Notes under the pieces: model-generated
The model's input: only the letters and a program-made list of their open reading frames with translations
Told to the model about the DNA's origin: nothing
Databases searched by the model: none
Position numbers and translations under genes: made by a program
Source: Amphritea sp.
GTDB lineage: Bacteria > Pseudomonadota > Gammaproteobacteria > Pseudomonadales > Balneatricaceae
DNA length: 33,608 nt
Direction: 5' to 3'
Assembly (NCBI RefSeq): GCF_016744155.1
Contig: NZ_JADGEW010000033.1
Location: 1 to 33,608 of the forward strand
In this document: piece by piece, positions 16,420-24,793 of the stretch
Position numbering within the stretch: the stretch's first letter is position 1
Layout of the letters: each line of letters begins with the position of its first letter

Positions 16420-16594
16420 ACTGATTGACTCGGGTAATAACTGATTTGTATTTTGAGTCTGCTCTCTCACTCAGATAAATTTTACAGTTATGTGTTTCCG
16501 ATGATGTTCAACTGCTGTGGCCAATTTTTTCATTCAAAGCTTTGAATAGAGATTGTCCTTTTTAGAGCCGCTGTGTTTACAGCGGCTTTTTTTT
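16420..16594 (+). ncRNA. Candidate small RNA (about 175 nt), family not recognised
   Basis: The region is bounded by a near-consensus sigma70 promoter and an intrinsic terminator, and both flanking genes (the DUF523-DUF1722 gene and pta) run the opposite way. No credible reading frame lies inside: the best is 14 codons from two adjacent ATGs near 16502, without a ribosome site. It contains a perfect palindrome attcaaagctttgaat just before the terminator stem, and a single-stranded-looking ccaattttttc that could be an Hfq or pairing site. I do not recognise it as 6S, GcvB, Spot 42 or another named RNA. Expression is inferred from the signals only. Confidence 0.68.
16566..16594 (+). terminator. 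Intrinsic terminator of the candidate small RNA
   Basis: The stem agccgctgt/acagcggct (16566-16574 with 16579-16587) has a 4-nt loop and is followed by eight T (16587-16594). The T-run lies only on the plus strand. On the minus strand the hairpin is followed by CTAAAAAGG, so it is not a good terminator for pta. Confidence 0.88.
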
Positions 16595-16621
16595 CTTTAT
16601 GCTTTGTTAGACCCTAGTCAA

Positions 16622-18763
16622 CTAGTTACTTTCACAGGCGCCAGCTTGTATGGCCGTTAGGGCGATAGTGAATACAATGTCGTCTACTAATGCGCCTCGG
16701 GAAAGATCATTCACTGGCTTTCGCATTCCCTGTAACATCGGGCCGATACTGATAACATCCGCGCTTCTCTGTACCGCTTTATAGGTGGTATTGCCTGTAT
16801 TCAGATCCGGGAATATAAAGACTGTTGCCTGGCCTGCGACGTTGCTGTCGGGAGCCTTAGACTTAGCTACGCTCTCCATCACCGCAGCATCATATTGCAG
16901 TGGACCATCGATCAGTAGATCAGGGCGTTTTGCCCGGGCGATTCGGGTAGCTTCCCGAACTTTATCGACGTCAACGCCCTGACCAGAAACACCGGTGGAG
17001 TAACTGATCATCGCGACACGGGGGGGGATCCCGAACGCGGTTGCTGAATCTGCAGACTGAATGGCGATATCAGCAAGTTGCTCTGCGTTAGGGTCGGGGT
17101 TGATAGCGCAGTCACCGTAGATCAGTACCTGTTCCGGCAGACACATGAAGAAAATTGACGAGACAAGGTTGCAGCCAGGCGCAGTTTTAATCAATTGCAT
17201 CGGCGGACGAATAGTATTGGCGGTGGTATGAACTGCGCCACTGACCAAACCATCCACATGATCCATTTCCAGCATCAGAGTGCCAAGAACCACATTGTCC
17301 TGTAACTGTTCTTCAGCGATGATCCCGGTCATCCCTTTGTGGCTGCGAAGCTCAATCAACCGGTTAATATAATCTTTACGGATCAACTCAGGATCATGAA
17401 TAAGGACATTGTCATTCAGCAACACTCCCTGGTTTTTGGCGATCTGAATAATCTCTTTTGCGTTGCCTAATAATACGCAGCGAGCAATTCCCCGCTCAGC
17501 GCAGATCGCGGCGGCTTTAACGGTGCGAGGTTCGTTTCCTTCAGGAAGGACGATGATCTTATTTGCCTGGCGGGCACGGTTTATCAGTTGGTAACGGAAT
17601 GCAGGAGGAGAGAGGCGTCGTTGATAGCTGTTATCGACCAGGGTAGTTAGCCAGTCCCGATTGATATGGGTAGCAGTCGCTTCCTTTATATCCCGGATAC
17701 GAGCCTCATCATTGGGGCGGGTTTCCTGGTTAAGCTGGGTCATTGCAATGGCGGTTTGCCAACTATCTTGTTCAATGCTGAGAATCGGCAAACCGGTTTT
17801 GCAAGCCCCTGCACAGAGTTTCAATACCGCGGCAGAGGGCATAAAGCCGCCGGTGAGAACCAGAGCTGCGAGCTCGATTCCATTTACAGCAGCCATACAG
17901 GCAGCGACGATCATATCGTCTCGGTCACCGGGGGTAATAATAAGTGAGCCTGGGCGCAACTCGTTAACGGCGTTTGCGACGGTTCGGGCGCACATGGTGA
18001 TACGGGTCACCCGGCGTGTTTTGATTTCACCGGTGTTGATAACTGTCGCATTCAGGTGTTGGGCAATATCCCTGACTCTGGGAGTGATCAGGTCACGATT
18101 CCAGGGGATGCAGCCGAGTAAACGGAACTTGTCATTGAAAATGGTCGCGTGCTCACGGATAACCTCTTCGGTAAGGCTGTGAGTAACGGTGCCGCTGGTG
18201 CCAAGAAAAGGTTGCATATAGCCTTCCCGGTTAACCGGAGCCCCCAGCTTACTGATGATGCAGCCCAGTAACTTCTTGTTCTTAACTCCGCCGTAAGCAC
18301 GGGCAGTAATATCGATATGATCTTGCAGGGCTTCAATGCTGTCGTTACCCGGTGCCGCAACCAGTACAACCTGAGCATCCAGTGCCTTGGCGATCTCTTT
18401 GTTTATGCGGGTCGCGTATGGCTGGCTTTCGGTATGCACCATCCCTTCAATAATGACGACTTCATTATCACCGGGCAGACTTTGTTCATAGCGGGCGACT
18501 ATTTGTTCGAGTAACTGATCACCCTTGTCCTGGCTGACGAGATGTTCCGCTTCGCGAATCGCCACAGGTTCAGCGATGGCAGAGCTACAGTCGCCTTCCA
18601 GCATCATGATAGAGCTATCTTTGCCACTGCCGTTGCCCTGAGCGATAGGTTTAAAGAAGTGAACTTTAATACCTTGTCGGTTCATTGCTTGAAACAGGCC
18701 TAATACAGCGGTGGTAAGTCCGGCGCCGACGCCTGTCGGTGCGAGAAGTAATGCTTGAGACAT
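16622..18763 (-). CDS. pta: Phosphate acetyltransferase
   Basis: The protein has 713 residues, matching the long E. coli-type Pta (714). The N-terminal P-loop-like domain (about 1-200, LLLAPTGVGAGLTTAVLG) is followed by a DRTGG domain (about 215-330) and the catalytic PTA_PTB domain (about 390-710), with GLVSGAVHTTANTIRPPMQLI and VFIFPDLNTGNTTYKAVQR. It interconverts acetyl-CoA and acetyl phosphate in the cytoplasm. The usual partner ackA is not adjacent within the window. ATG 18763 has AAGGAACT upstream. No terminator pointing in its direction was found. Confidence 0.97.
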   Translation of the reverse strand: MSQALLLAPTGVGAGLTTAVLGLFQAMNRQGIKVHFFKPIAQGNGSGKDSSIMMLEGDCSSAIAEPVAIREAEHLVSQDKGDQLLEQIVARYEQSLPGDNEVVIIEGMVHTESQPYATRINKEIAKALDAQVVLVAAPGNDSIEALQDHIDITARAYGGVKNKKLLGCIISKLGAPVNREGYMQPFLGTSGTVTHSLTEEVIREHATIFNDKFRLLGCIPWNRDLITPRVRDIAQHLNATVINTGEIKTRRVTRITMCARTVANAVNELRPGSLIITPGDRDDMIVAACMAAVNGIELAALVLTGGFMPSAAVLKLCAGACKTGLPILSIEQDSWQTAIAMTQLNQETRPNDEARIRDIKEATATHINRDWLTTLVDNSYQRRLSPPAFRYQLINRARQANKIIVLPEGNEPRTVKAAAICAERGIARCVLLGNAKEIIQIAKNQGVLLNDNVLIHDPELIRKDYINRLIELRSHKGMTGIIAEEQLQDNVVLGTLMLEMDHVDGLVSGAVHTTANTIRPPMQLIKTAPGCNLVSSIFFMCLPEQVLIYGDCAINPDPNAEQLADIAIQSADSATAFGIPPRVAMISYSTGVSGQGVDVDKVREATRIARAKRPDLLIDGPLQYDAAVMESVAKSKAPDSNVAGQATVFIFPDLNTGNTTYKAVQRSADVISIGPMLQGMRKPVNDLSRGALVDDIVFTIALTAIQAGACESN

Positions 18764-19470
18764 CAGAGTTCCTTAGGGTCTTTAACGACCGGTGTTCATC
18801 CCGGCACTTTAAGCGGGTATTGAATCATATTAGTAAAAAAAGGAACCAGATTTAGAAGTGTTTTTATTGACTGGTATGACGAGCAATTCTACGGGGTTGA
18901 TCTGAGAAATTACAGTTATTCCTCTGTGCTTGGGATATTTGTTGATTAGGCTCAAGTCTGTCTAAGGTCTTCGTTGTAGTGTAAACACAAAGTTAAGGGC
19001 TCGATATCGTTATATTTTCAATTAATTCAATGTAGCCCGTTTGGGGTGTGGTAGTAAGGCTAAAATTTTGGTTGGTGTTTTGTTTGTAATATTGAACGGC
19101 TTCATCCCCTGAAAGGGGTAGGTCTGATTGGAAACAGTATTCAACGCAATATGCTGACTTTAATGAGTACTTTATATTTATTGATTAGTGTCATTAAAAC
19201 AAGGGATTAGGGTTGATTTACGTTGCTTTTGCTGCGCCGCAGCAAGTCGGGTTGTATATAGTGTAAAGTTCACCGGGTATAGCCTTGCTGGTGGTTTCTT
19301 GACCAGTGGCTTCTTTCTATTTATAAAAAATGGTGTTAAAAATAACGAACACTTACCCGCTAAGAGGTAGGCGAGTTATCAGGACGCTTACGGCTGTTTC
19401 TAGTGAAGAGGATAGCCGTGAGTTTACGAAGACCTTAGCCATCAGAATATACAATAAAAGGAAGACGATA
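18764..19470. other. 707-nt intergenic region and leader upstream of the TRAP operon
   Basis: This long gap lies between divergent pta and dctP. It holds a small cccct/agggg hairpin near 19107-19120, a 17-nt palindrome (19229-19245), and an imperfect stem at 19389-19398 with 19411-19420. An in-frame extension of dctP from 19330 exists but lacks a ribosome site and does not encode a signal peptide. No gene is seen. I could not place a promoter with confidence. Confidence 0.5.
19229..19245. promoter_or_regulatory. 17-nt perfect palindrome, candidate operator for the TRAP operon
   Basis: The sequence ttgctgcgccgcagcaa has 8-nt arms around a single central C. It lies about 225 nt upstream of the dctP start. 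No T-run follows, so it is not a terminator, and its symmetry fits a dimeric regulator. The regulator is unknown; the LuxR-type gene at 23158-24039 is one candidate. Confidence 0.5.
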
Positions 19471-20487
19471 GTGAAAAGAAGAGATCTGCTTAAAGTTGCT
19501 GCTACTGGTATTGCTGCTGCCCCATTGGCCCTGTCCTCTACAACTGCACAGGCAGGTGATTCGGTTCGTCTGCGGATGCAGACTCTGTATGGAACAGAAA
19601 CTGACGACCTGTACAAAGAATTTGCTAACGATGTAAAAACAGTTTCTAACAAGACTGTACGTATCCAGCGTTTCCGTGGTTCTGAACTGGTTCCTAATGA
19701 CCAGATGCTGGATGCGGTATCTAAAGGAACTCTGGATATGTGCCAGGGTTATGCAGGATACTGGGCCGGTCAACTTGATATTGCTAAGATCGAGTCTGGT
19801 ATTCCAGGTGCCTGGACTACCTATGATGAGGCTATCTATCTGCATCAAAAACAGGGTCTGACGGCTCTTCTGGAAGAAGCTTACGCAGAGAAGGGTGTAA
19901 AATACCTGGGTGCTATTTTCGGTGGTCCATATGACCTGCTGACAACTAAGCCTGTAAACAGCATTGAAGACCTGAAAAAGATGAAGATTCGCGCAACCGC
20001 TACTGTTGCAGGAATTCTAGAAAAATTCGGTATCCCTACCGTATACCTGCCAAGCCAGGAGCTATATATTGCCCTGTCTACTGGTGCTATCGATGGTGTT
20101 ATTTATGGCGGTTCTCTAGAATATAAAGCGCTGAAATTGCACGAATCTGCTAAGTACTACACTCACCTGAACATGATCAACCCTGGCTATGCCGATGGTA
20201 TGTTGATCAACATGAAGAAGTGGGACTCTATGTCAGAAGATCAGCAGAAAGCTATCGAACTGGCTACCGAAAAGCACGGAAAGAACATGCATGCCTGGAA
20301 TGTAAATGGCTGCCTGGATGTAAACGGCGAAGGAATCTTTGAGTTTGCTTCTCTGCCTGAAGCGGATTCTAAAGCACTGACGGCTGCAGCAATGGACGTA
20401 TGGAAAGAGGAAGGAGCCAAGTCGCCACGTAATGCCAAAGCAATTGAGGCGATCACAGCGACAGCTAAGGCTACCGGGAGAGTTTAA
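19471..20487 (+). CDS. dctP: TRAP transporter periplasmic solute-binding protein (DctP family)
   Basis: I place the start at GTG 19471, behind AAGGAAG about 8 nt upstream, giving 338 residues. From there the protein begins KRRDLLKVAATGIAAAPLAL, a twin-arginine-type signal ending near AQA. A longer in-frame start at 19330 would bury this signal and is unlikely. The DctP fold is evident from TLYGTETDDLYKEF, VSKGTLDMCQGYAGYWAG, the KIRATATVAGIL segment with the conserved substrate-carboxylate Arg, and LSTGAIDGVIYGG. It binds an organic acid in the periplasm and delivers it to DctQM. The substrate cannot be read from the sequence. The stop overlaps the dctQ start by one base (TAATG). Confidence 0.93.
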   Translation: MKRRDLLKVAATGIAAAPLALSSTTAQAGDSVRLRMQTLYGTETDDLYKEFANDVKTVSNKTVRIQRFRGSELVPNDQMLDAVSKGTLDMCQGYAGYWAGQLDIAKIESGIPGAWTTYDEAIYLHQKQGLTALLEEAYAEKGVKYLGAIFGGPYDLLTTKPVNSIEDLKKMKIRATATVAGILEKFGIPTVYLPSQELYIALSTGAIDGVIYGGSLEYKALKLHESAKYYTHLNMINPGYADGMLINMKKWDSMSEDQQKAIELATEKHGKNMHAWNVNGCLDVNGEGIFEFASLPEADSKALTAAAMDVWKEEGAKSPRNAKAIEAITATAKATGRV

Positions 20488-21008
20488 TGTCAAAACTTTC
20501 TCAATATCTTGCTTTTCAAGACAGGGTATCTGAGTGGGTCGGCCGGACCTTCTGTTGGTTGTGTCTGGTCATGATTGCAGTGCTTTGCTACGAGGTGGCG
20601 GCGCGTTATTTGTTTAACAGCCCCACCTCGTGGGCACACGAATCGACAACTATGCTGTACGGTACTTTCTGCATTCTGGCGGGTGTTTATACGCATAAAC
20701 ACCATGGCCATGTTCGCAGTGAAGTTATCTATAACTTGTTCCCTGAACGGGTTCGTGCAGCATTGGATGTGATTACCGGTGTAATCGGTTTGGTTGTGTT
20801 TTCAGTGTTTTTCTACATATCCTTTAATTTCGCTGCCGATTCCTGGGCGATTGGAGAGGTTTCGTCGAAAAGTACCTGGGGGCCGGTCGTATACCCATTC
20901 AAGTCTGTGATCCCTCTGGCTGTTGGCCTGATGATTTTACAGAGTATTGCTGCGCTAATTCGCAGTGCAATGATTGTTATCGGGATGCAGCCAGAACCAC
21001 AGGTTTGA
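20487..21008 (+). CDS. dctQ: TRAP transporter small membrane subunit DctQ
   Basis: The protein has 173 residues with four membrane segments (about 17-36, 50-67, 91-113 and 133-157). VLCYEVAARYLFNSPTSWAHE and a HGHVRSEVIY segment are characteristic of DctQ. It pairs with DctM in the inner membrane as a sodium-driven importer. It is translationally coupled to dctP through a 1-nt overlap. Confidence 0.93.
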   Translation: MSKLSQYLAFQDRVSEWVGRTFCWLCLVMIAVLCYEVAARYLFNSPTSWAHESTTMLYGTFCILAGVYTHKHHGHVRSEVIYNLFPERVRAALDVITGVIGLVVFSVFFYISFNFAADSWAIGEVSSKSTWGPVVYPFKSVIPLAVGLMILQSIAALIRSAMIVIGMQPEPQV

Positions 21009-21048
21009 TGCTGGTTATTGTCCTGATTATAGCTCTGTAACTCCCTCT

Positions 21049-21084
21049 GTCTGACCGGTAAATAGTGTCTTTTTCCGGTCAGAC
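21049..21084 (+). other. Intercistronic hairpin between dctQ and dctM
   Basis: A perfect 10-bp inverted repeat, gtctgaccgg/ccggtcagac, has a 16-nt loop (21059-21074). It lies in the 100-nt gap between two genes whose products are needed together. No T-run follows directly. It may stabilise or process the mRNA, or tune DctM levels. Confidence 0.6.
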
Positions 21085-21108
21085 CTTCAATAAAGCAAAG
21101 GTGTTTTT

Positions 21109-22434
21109 GTGTTAGATCTAGATCCTTTATTGGTTACCTTTGGCATGTTTTTCACTATGCTGATTCTGTTGGCAATAGGTGCTCCCTTAACCTGGGCCCT
21201 GCTAACAGTGGGTGTAGGCTCGGCATATTTTCTATGGGGACCGGCTGGCCTTGAACTGCTAGCGACCAGTTCTTTCTCGGCAATGGATAACTTCCTGCTG
21301 GTAGCACTGCCTATGTTTATCTTCATGGGACTTATGTTACAGCGTTCGGGTATTACCGATGACCTGTTTGACATGATCAATAAGCTCATGGGTGGTATCC
21401 CGGGCGGTTTGGGCATGGGAACAGTGATTATCTGCGCGATTATTGCAGCGATGGCCGGAGTTTCCGGTGCCGCTACAGTTAGCTTAGGTATTATCGCTTT
21501 GCCGTCTATGCTTAAGCGTGGTTATGACAAGAAGCTTGTGACGGGCACGATTATGGCGGGCGGAGCATTAGGCTTTCTGATTCCGCCGAGCGTACTGATG
21601 ATCGTCTATGCGTTTCTAGCCCGTGAATCCGTAGGTAAGCTGTTTGCAGCAGGTATGATGCCGGGCTTAATGCTAGCTGGCATCTATATGCTGTACATTT
21701 TCCTGTTCGCATTAAAGAACCCGGAAAAAGCACCGACGATCGCGTTGTCAGAGCGTCTTGGGGCAATAGATAAGATAAAAGCGTTGAAGGCATTAATTCT
21801 GCCAGGTGCGCTGATCACAACGGTACTAGGCTTTATTATTGGTGGTGTGACTTCACCTTCTGAAGCATCAGCTATTGGTGCAGCAGGATCGCTGCTGTGT
21901 GCTGCTATCTATCGCACTCTTAATGTGAAGATGCTGAAAGAAGTGCTGATGAGCACCACTCAGCTGATGGGTATGCTGTTGTGGATCACACTTGCTGCGG
22001 TATTCTTCAGTAAGGTCTATATTGGCCTGGGTGCTGGTATGTTGATTACTGAGCTGGTGGAAGACTCTAATCTGTCGCCTTACATGGTAATTGTAGCGAT
22101 GTTGTTAACCTATTTCGTTCTAGGGATGTTCCTGGATGATTTCGCTATCGTCTTTATCACAGTGCCGTTGTTTGTGCCGATAGTGCAAGAGTTGGGCTTC
22201 GATACAGTATGGTTCGCAGTGCTCTTTATTATCAGTATGCAGACTGCCTATCTGACGCCCCCCTTCGGGTATAATCTATTTTATATGCGATCGGTGGCGC
22301 CGCCCTCGATTACGATCTATGACCTGTATAAGGCGGTAATTCCGTTTATTATTCTACAAGTTATTGGATTGACGCTGGTGGTTATCTACCCTCAGATTGC
22401 GCTTTGGTTGCCTAATCTGATATTTGGTTCGTAA
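21109..22434 (+). CDS. dctM: TRAP transporter large membrane subunit DctM
   Basis: The protein has 441 residues, the normal length, with about 11-12 membrane segments. It starts at GTG 21109 with AAAGG about 7 nt upstream. Signatures include MFIFMGLMLQRSGI, the AAMAGVSGAATVSLG loop, GALGFLIPPSVLMIVYA, GGVTSPSEASAIGA, and FLDDFAIVFITVPLFVPI. It forms the transport channel. A shared terminator follows at 22469-22492. Confidence 0.95.
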   Translation: MLDLDPLLVTFGMFFTMLILLAIGAPLTWALLTVGVGSAYFLWGPAGLELLATSSFSAMDNFLLVALPMFIFMGLMLQRSGITDDLFDMINKLMGGIPGGLGMGTVIICAIIAAMAGVSGAATVSLGIIALPSMLKRGYDKKLVTGTIMAGGALGFLIPPSVLMIVYAFLARESVGKLFAAGMMPGLMLAGIYMLYIFLFALKNPEKAPTIALSERLGAIDKIKALKALILPGALITTVLGFIIGGVTSPSEASAIGAAGSLLCAAIYRTLNVKMLKEVLMSTTQLMGMLLWITLAAVFFSKVYIGLGAGMLITELVEDSNLSPYMVIVAMLLTYFVLGMFLDDFAIVFITVPLFVPIVQELGFDTVWFAVLFIISMQTAYLTPPFGYNLFYMRSVAPPSITIYDLYKAVIPFIILQVIGLTLVVIYPQIALWLPNLIFGS

Positions 22435-22468
22435 AGATAATGTTTATCTGAATGGATTGATTTCAAAA

Positions 22469-22492
22469 AGCCGCTCTCTGAGCGGCTTTTTT
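22469..22492. terminator. Bidirectional terminator between dctM and the STAS-like gene
   Basis: The stem agccgct/agcggct (22469-22475 with 22481-22487) has a 5-nt loop, six T on the plus side and five A on the other. It ends the dctM transcript and can also end the convergent gene at 22498-22893. Confidence 0.85.
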
Positions 22493-22497
22493 GTTTG

Positions 22498-22893
22498 CTA
22501 ATGACGGTGGGTAGAATGCATAGCTTTCAGCCAATGAATACCATCTTCTTCTGTGAGGAAAGTTCGGAAGTTGATACCGTGCATCATGGCGGACTGCTCA
22601 ACAACGGTGTTTTCTTTGCGATTTTGAGTATCCATATCGACGTAGGCTATCGCCAGTTCAGGCCAGATCCACTTCTGCACCCCTTCGACAATATTAAAAG
22701 TGTCCATGATGTTGCGAACACCAGTCAGATGGAACACTGCGAGTATCTGGTTAAATCCTTTCTCACGACATAGCGTGGCGACGCCTTGCCACATGTTTAA
22801 TGATTCCTGAGTTACATCGGACTCGGTTCTTGAACCATGTACTTCAATTCGAAGATAGTCACCGCATTCCGTGATGGTGAACTGATAGGCCAT
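22498..22893 (-). CDS. SpoIIAA/STAS-like domain protein
   Basis: The protein has 131 residues, soluble, with an alternating beta-alpha pattern: a YLRIEVHGSRTESDV start, an ILAVFHLTGVRNIMDTFN middle, WIWPELAIAYVD, and a C-terminal FRTFLTEEDGIHWL. This fits the SpoIIAA-like family of the STAS superfamily, usually 115-130 residues. The residue pattern gives no enzyme function; lipid or nucleotide binding has been suggested for relatives. It is convergent with dctM and shares its terminator. Confidence 0.7.
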   Translation of the reverse strand: MAYQFTITECGDYLRIEVHGSRTESDVTQESLNMWQGVATLCREKGFNQILAVFHLTGVRNIMDTFNIVEGVQKWIWPELAIAYVDMDTQNRKENTVVEQSAMMHGINFRTFLTEEDGIHWLKAMHSTHRH

Positions 22894-23157
22894 AAAATAA
22901 TTCCTCTTTCCTTGAGTGGTTATTCAAGCACATGTTTTTCATTTTAGAAATAAGCAGTCAGAAATTAATGCCAATGATCCGATAACTATATCCAATTCAG
23001 CTTGAATCATGAGGGGTGTTAGAAGTGCATTGGAGCGAGAAGTAAGAGTACAAAAACAAACGGAAGTCGTTCTGTTTATGCAATGCTATTGAGAGCCCTG
23101 TATGCCACAGGGCTTATAGTTGCTTGTACTTATGAGGTGCTCTTAAGTAGCTATGTG
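22894..23157. other. 264-nt intergenic region with a terminator-like hairpin
   Basis: A hairpin agccctgt/acagggct (23094-23101 with 23107-23114, 5-nt loop) lies about 45 nt past the stop of the LuxR-type gene. It has no U-tract on either strand, so termination would be weak or Rho-assisted. Upstream sequence for the STAS-like gene is also here, but no clear promoter was seen. Confidence 0.45.
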
Positions 23158-24039
23158 CTATTTGGTTGCTGGAGGTTTCAGGTAGTTAGTTAACGGGTCG
23201 GGTGGTGAGTCCGCTGTTACCATCCGTAGTGAGTCAATAAACAGATGGAACATCTCTGCCTGAGAATTAATATCCAGCTTCGCGTAGATGTTTTTGCGGT
23301 GATGTTTGATAGTTTCAGGACTGATTTCAAGCTTCTCAGCGATGTATTTTACCGCATACCCACGCAGTACTAGCTGAAGTATTTGTGTTTCTCTCTGAGT
23401 GAGCACTGAACTACCGAAATTACTTAGGGCACATTCAAGGTGCGAGTCCAGGAAGTGTTCTTTCTGTTCATTCTGCGAGCCGGTCCACCATTTCAGCAGA
23501 ATCGCCTCGACGGTTGAGAATATACGCTGAATAAGTGCTTGCTGGGCTAGGGTGAATTTGGGTTTGTCATCCTGACGGCTAATAGAAACCTGAATGCTGG
23601 CATTCTCAGTCGGAACGATCAGGCAGATCTCGTCACCAAAATTAACCAGACGATAGTAGACCCGGTAGAACTCACTCTGTTTGAATGCTCCAGGTGCGAC
23701 ATCTGTAAGGCTGTAAACACCTTCGGCCGGACCGTCTACTGCCAGGCGATAAAATGGATCAAGCAGATAAGCGCTTTCGAGGTAATGATCGATATGGGTA
23801 CGAGGGTCTTCACCTTTACGCCGCTTTCGAAATGGGCAGTATGGATGACTATTCGCCGGATAGACGATTAGCGTACTGCCATCGGCATCAACAATCCTAC
23901 GCATCGTATCCATCAGATTATCCAGAGCATCGTCGTTGACGCCATGGGTGATGATACCTGCAATAGCGTCATGCCACTGCATCAGCGGCTCTTTTGCTAC
24001 GCGGTGATATTTTGATTCTGAACGTTGAGGCTTAGTCAC
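23158..24039 (-). CDS. LuxR-family transcriptional regulator
   Basis: The protein has 293 residues. A C-terminal LuxR-type HTH lies at about 212-268 (LTQRETQILQLVLRGYAVKYIAEKLEISPETIKHHRKNIY). The N-terminal 200 residues have no obvious response-regulator Asp domain and look like a GAF/PAS-type sensing region, so the signal is unknown. The GTG start at 24039 has a weak ribosome site and Met20 is an alternative. Being next to the TRAP operon, it may regulate uptake, but this is only proximity. Confidence 0.85.
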   Translation of the reverse strand: MTKPQRSESKYHRVAKEPLMQWHDAIAGIITHGVNDDALDNLMDTMRRIVDADGSTLIVYPANSHPYCPFRKRRKGEDPRTHIDHYLESAYLLDPFYRLAVDGPAEGVYSLTDVAPGAFKQSEFYRVYYRLVNFGDEICLIVPTENASIQVSISRQDDKPKFTLAQQALIQRIFSTVEAILLKWWTGSQNEQKEHFLDSHLECALSNFGSSVLTQRETQILQLVLRGYAVKYIAEKLEISPETIKHHRKNIYAKLDINSQAEMFHLFIDSLRMVTADSPPDPLTNYLKPPATK

Positions 24040-24457
24040 AGGTCAGCAAACCTTAATTCGACATGATTTTAATGGCTAATTAAAGCCTGCTTTGACAGGG
24101 GAGGCAAGAGCCCGATTGTCTTAGGGCGAAAGAAGTGGATTTTTGCTATGTTGTATCGTTTTCTGGACGATTTCACTGCTACAGCGTCCCCAATCGGCGA
24201 TGCGAGTCTGCGAGTGGCTCGGCGTCGCTTCGTAACTTGATAGATCGGAGTCATATTATGGCTTTGTTATAACGCAAAAGTCGCTTTCATAATTTCCGGC
24301 ATTCGTCAGACGTAAACGATTTTTTAAATAAAACGTAAGAAAGAATCACCGTTAAGGCCTTGTAGTCTTTGATAAAAAAGCATGAAATGCAGAGAGCTTT
24401 CCTCTCTGGAAACGATGGGGATCTGTTTATTTATGATTTCGGCGTATAGGTGGGTAT
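24040..24457. other. 418-nt divergent intergenic region with one imperfect hairpin
   Basis: It lies between the LuxR-type gene and the SMR pump. It contains a hairpin with a 7-bp stem gcgatgc/gcgtcgc (24197-24203 with 24222-24228, one T-G pair), extended by gag/ctc past a bulged G. No T-run follows. I looked for a guanidine riboswitch because the downstream gene is an SMR transporter and did not find the paired ACGR hairpins. No gene was found. Confidence 0.45.
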
Positions 24458-24787
24458 ATGGGGTATTGGTATTTGGCCATAGCGATTGGGGCTGAAGTGA
24501 TGGGTACTATCGCTTTAAAGGCGTCAGATGGATTTAGCAAACCCGTTGCAACGATGCTTTGTGTGATCGGTTACTTAATCGCTTTTTATTTTCTCTCGCT
24601 GGTACTTAAAACTGTACCTGTAGGTATCGCGTATGCGATATGGGCGGGGATGGGGATCGTATTAATAGCGTCTATCAGTGCGGTGATTTATAAAGAGATA
24701 CCAGACCTACCGGCTGTTATCGGTATGCTGTTGATCGTTGTCGGTGTTGGTATTATCAATGTGTTCTCTACAAGCGCTGCCCATTAA
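24458..24787 (+). CDS. Small multidrug resistance efflux pump (EmrE/Qac type)
   Basis: The protein has 109 residues and four membrane helices. It carries the essential membrane Glu in AEVMGTIALK (Glu13) and the PVGIAYAIWAGMGIVLI motif. The latter matches the EmrE/Qac subtype rather than the Gdx/SugE guanidine exporters. It functions as an antiparallel dimer exchanging protons for cationic drugs. ATG 24458 has AGGTGGG upstream. Its stop is 6 nt from the convergent LysR gene. Confidence 0.93.
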   Translation: MGYWYLAIAIGAEVMGTIALKASDGFSKPVATMLCVIGYLIAFYFLSLVLKTVPVGIAYAIWAGMGIVLIASISAVIYKEIPDLPAVIGMLLIVVGVGIINVFSTSAAH

Positions 24788-24793
24788 GCTTTT

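Noticed and set aside
16420-16594. 6S RNA, because of the length
   Set aside because: It is not next to zapA or ygfA, and I could not see the long 6S-type bulged stem; left as family unknown.
19330-19470. N-terminal extension of dctP
   Set aside because: The extension has no ribosome site and would place the twin-arginine signal in the interior; GTG 19471 has a good AAGGAAG.
24069-24254. 61-codon minus-strand frame upstream of the LuxR-type gene
   Set aside because: It is Arg/Lys-rich with no family pattern and covers the imperfect hairpin; chance frame most likely.
24300-24457. Guanidine riboswitch upstream of the SMR gene
   Set aside because: The paired ACGR-loop hairpins were not found, and the protein has the EmrE/Qac rather than the Gdx signature.
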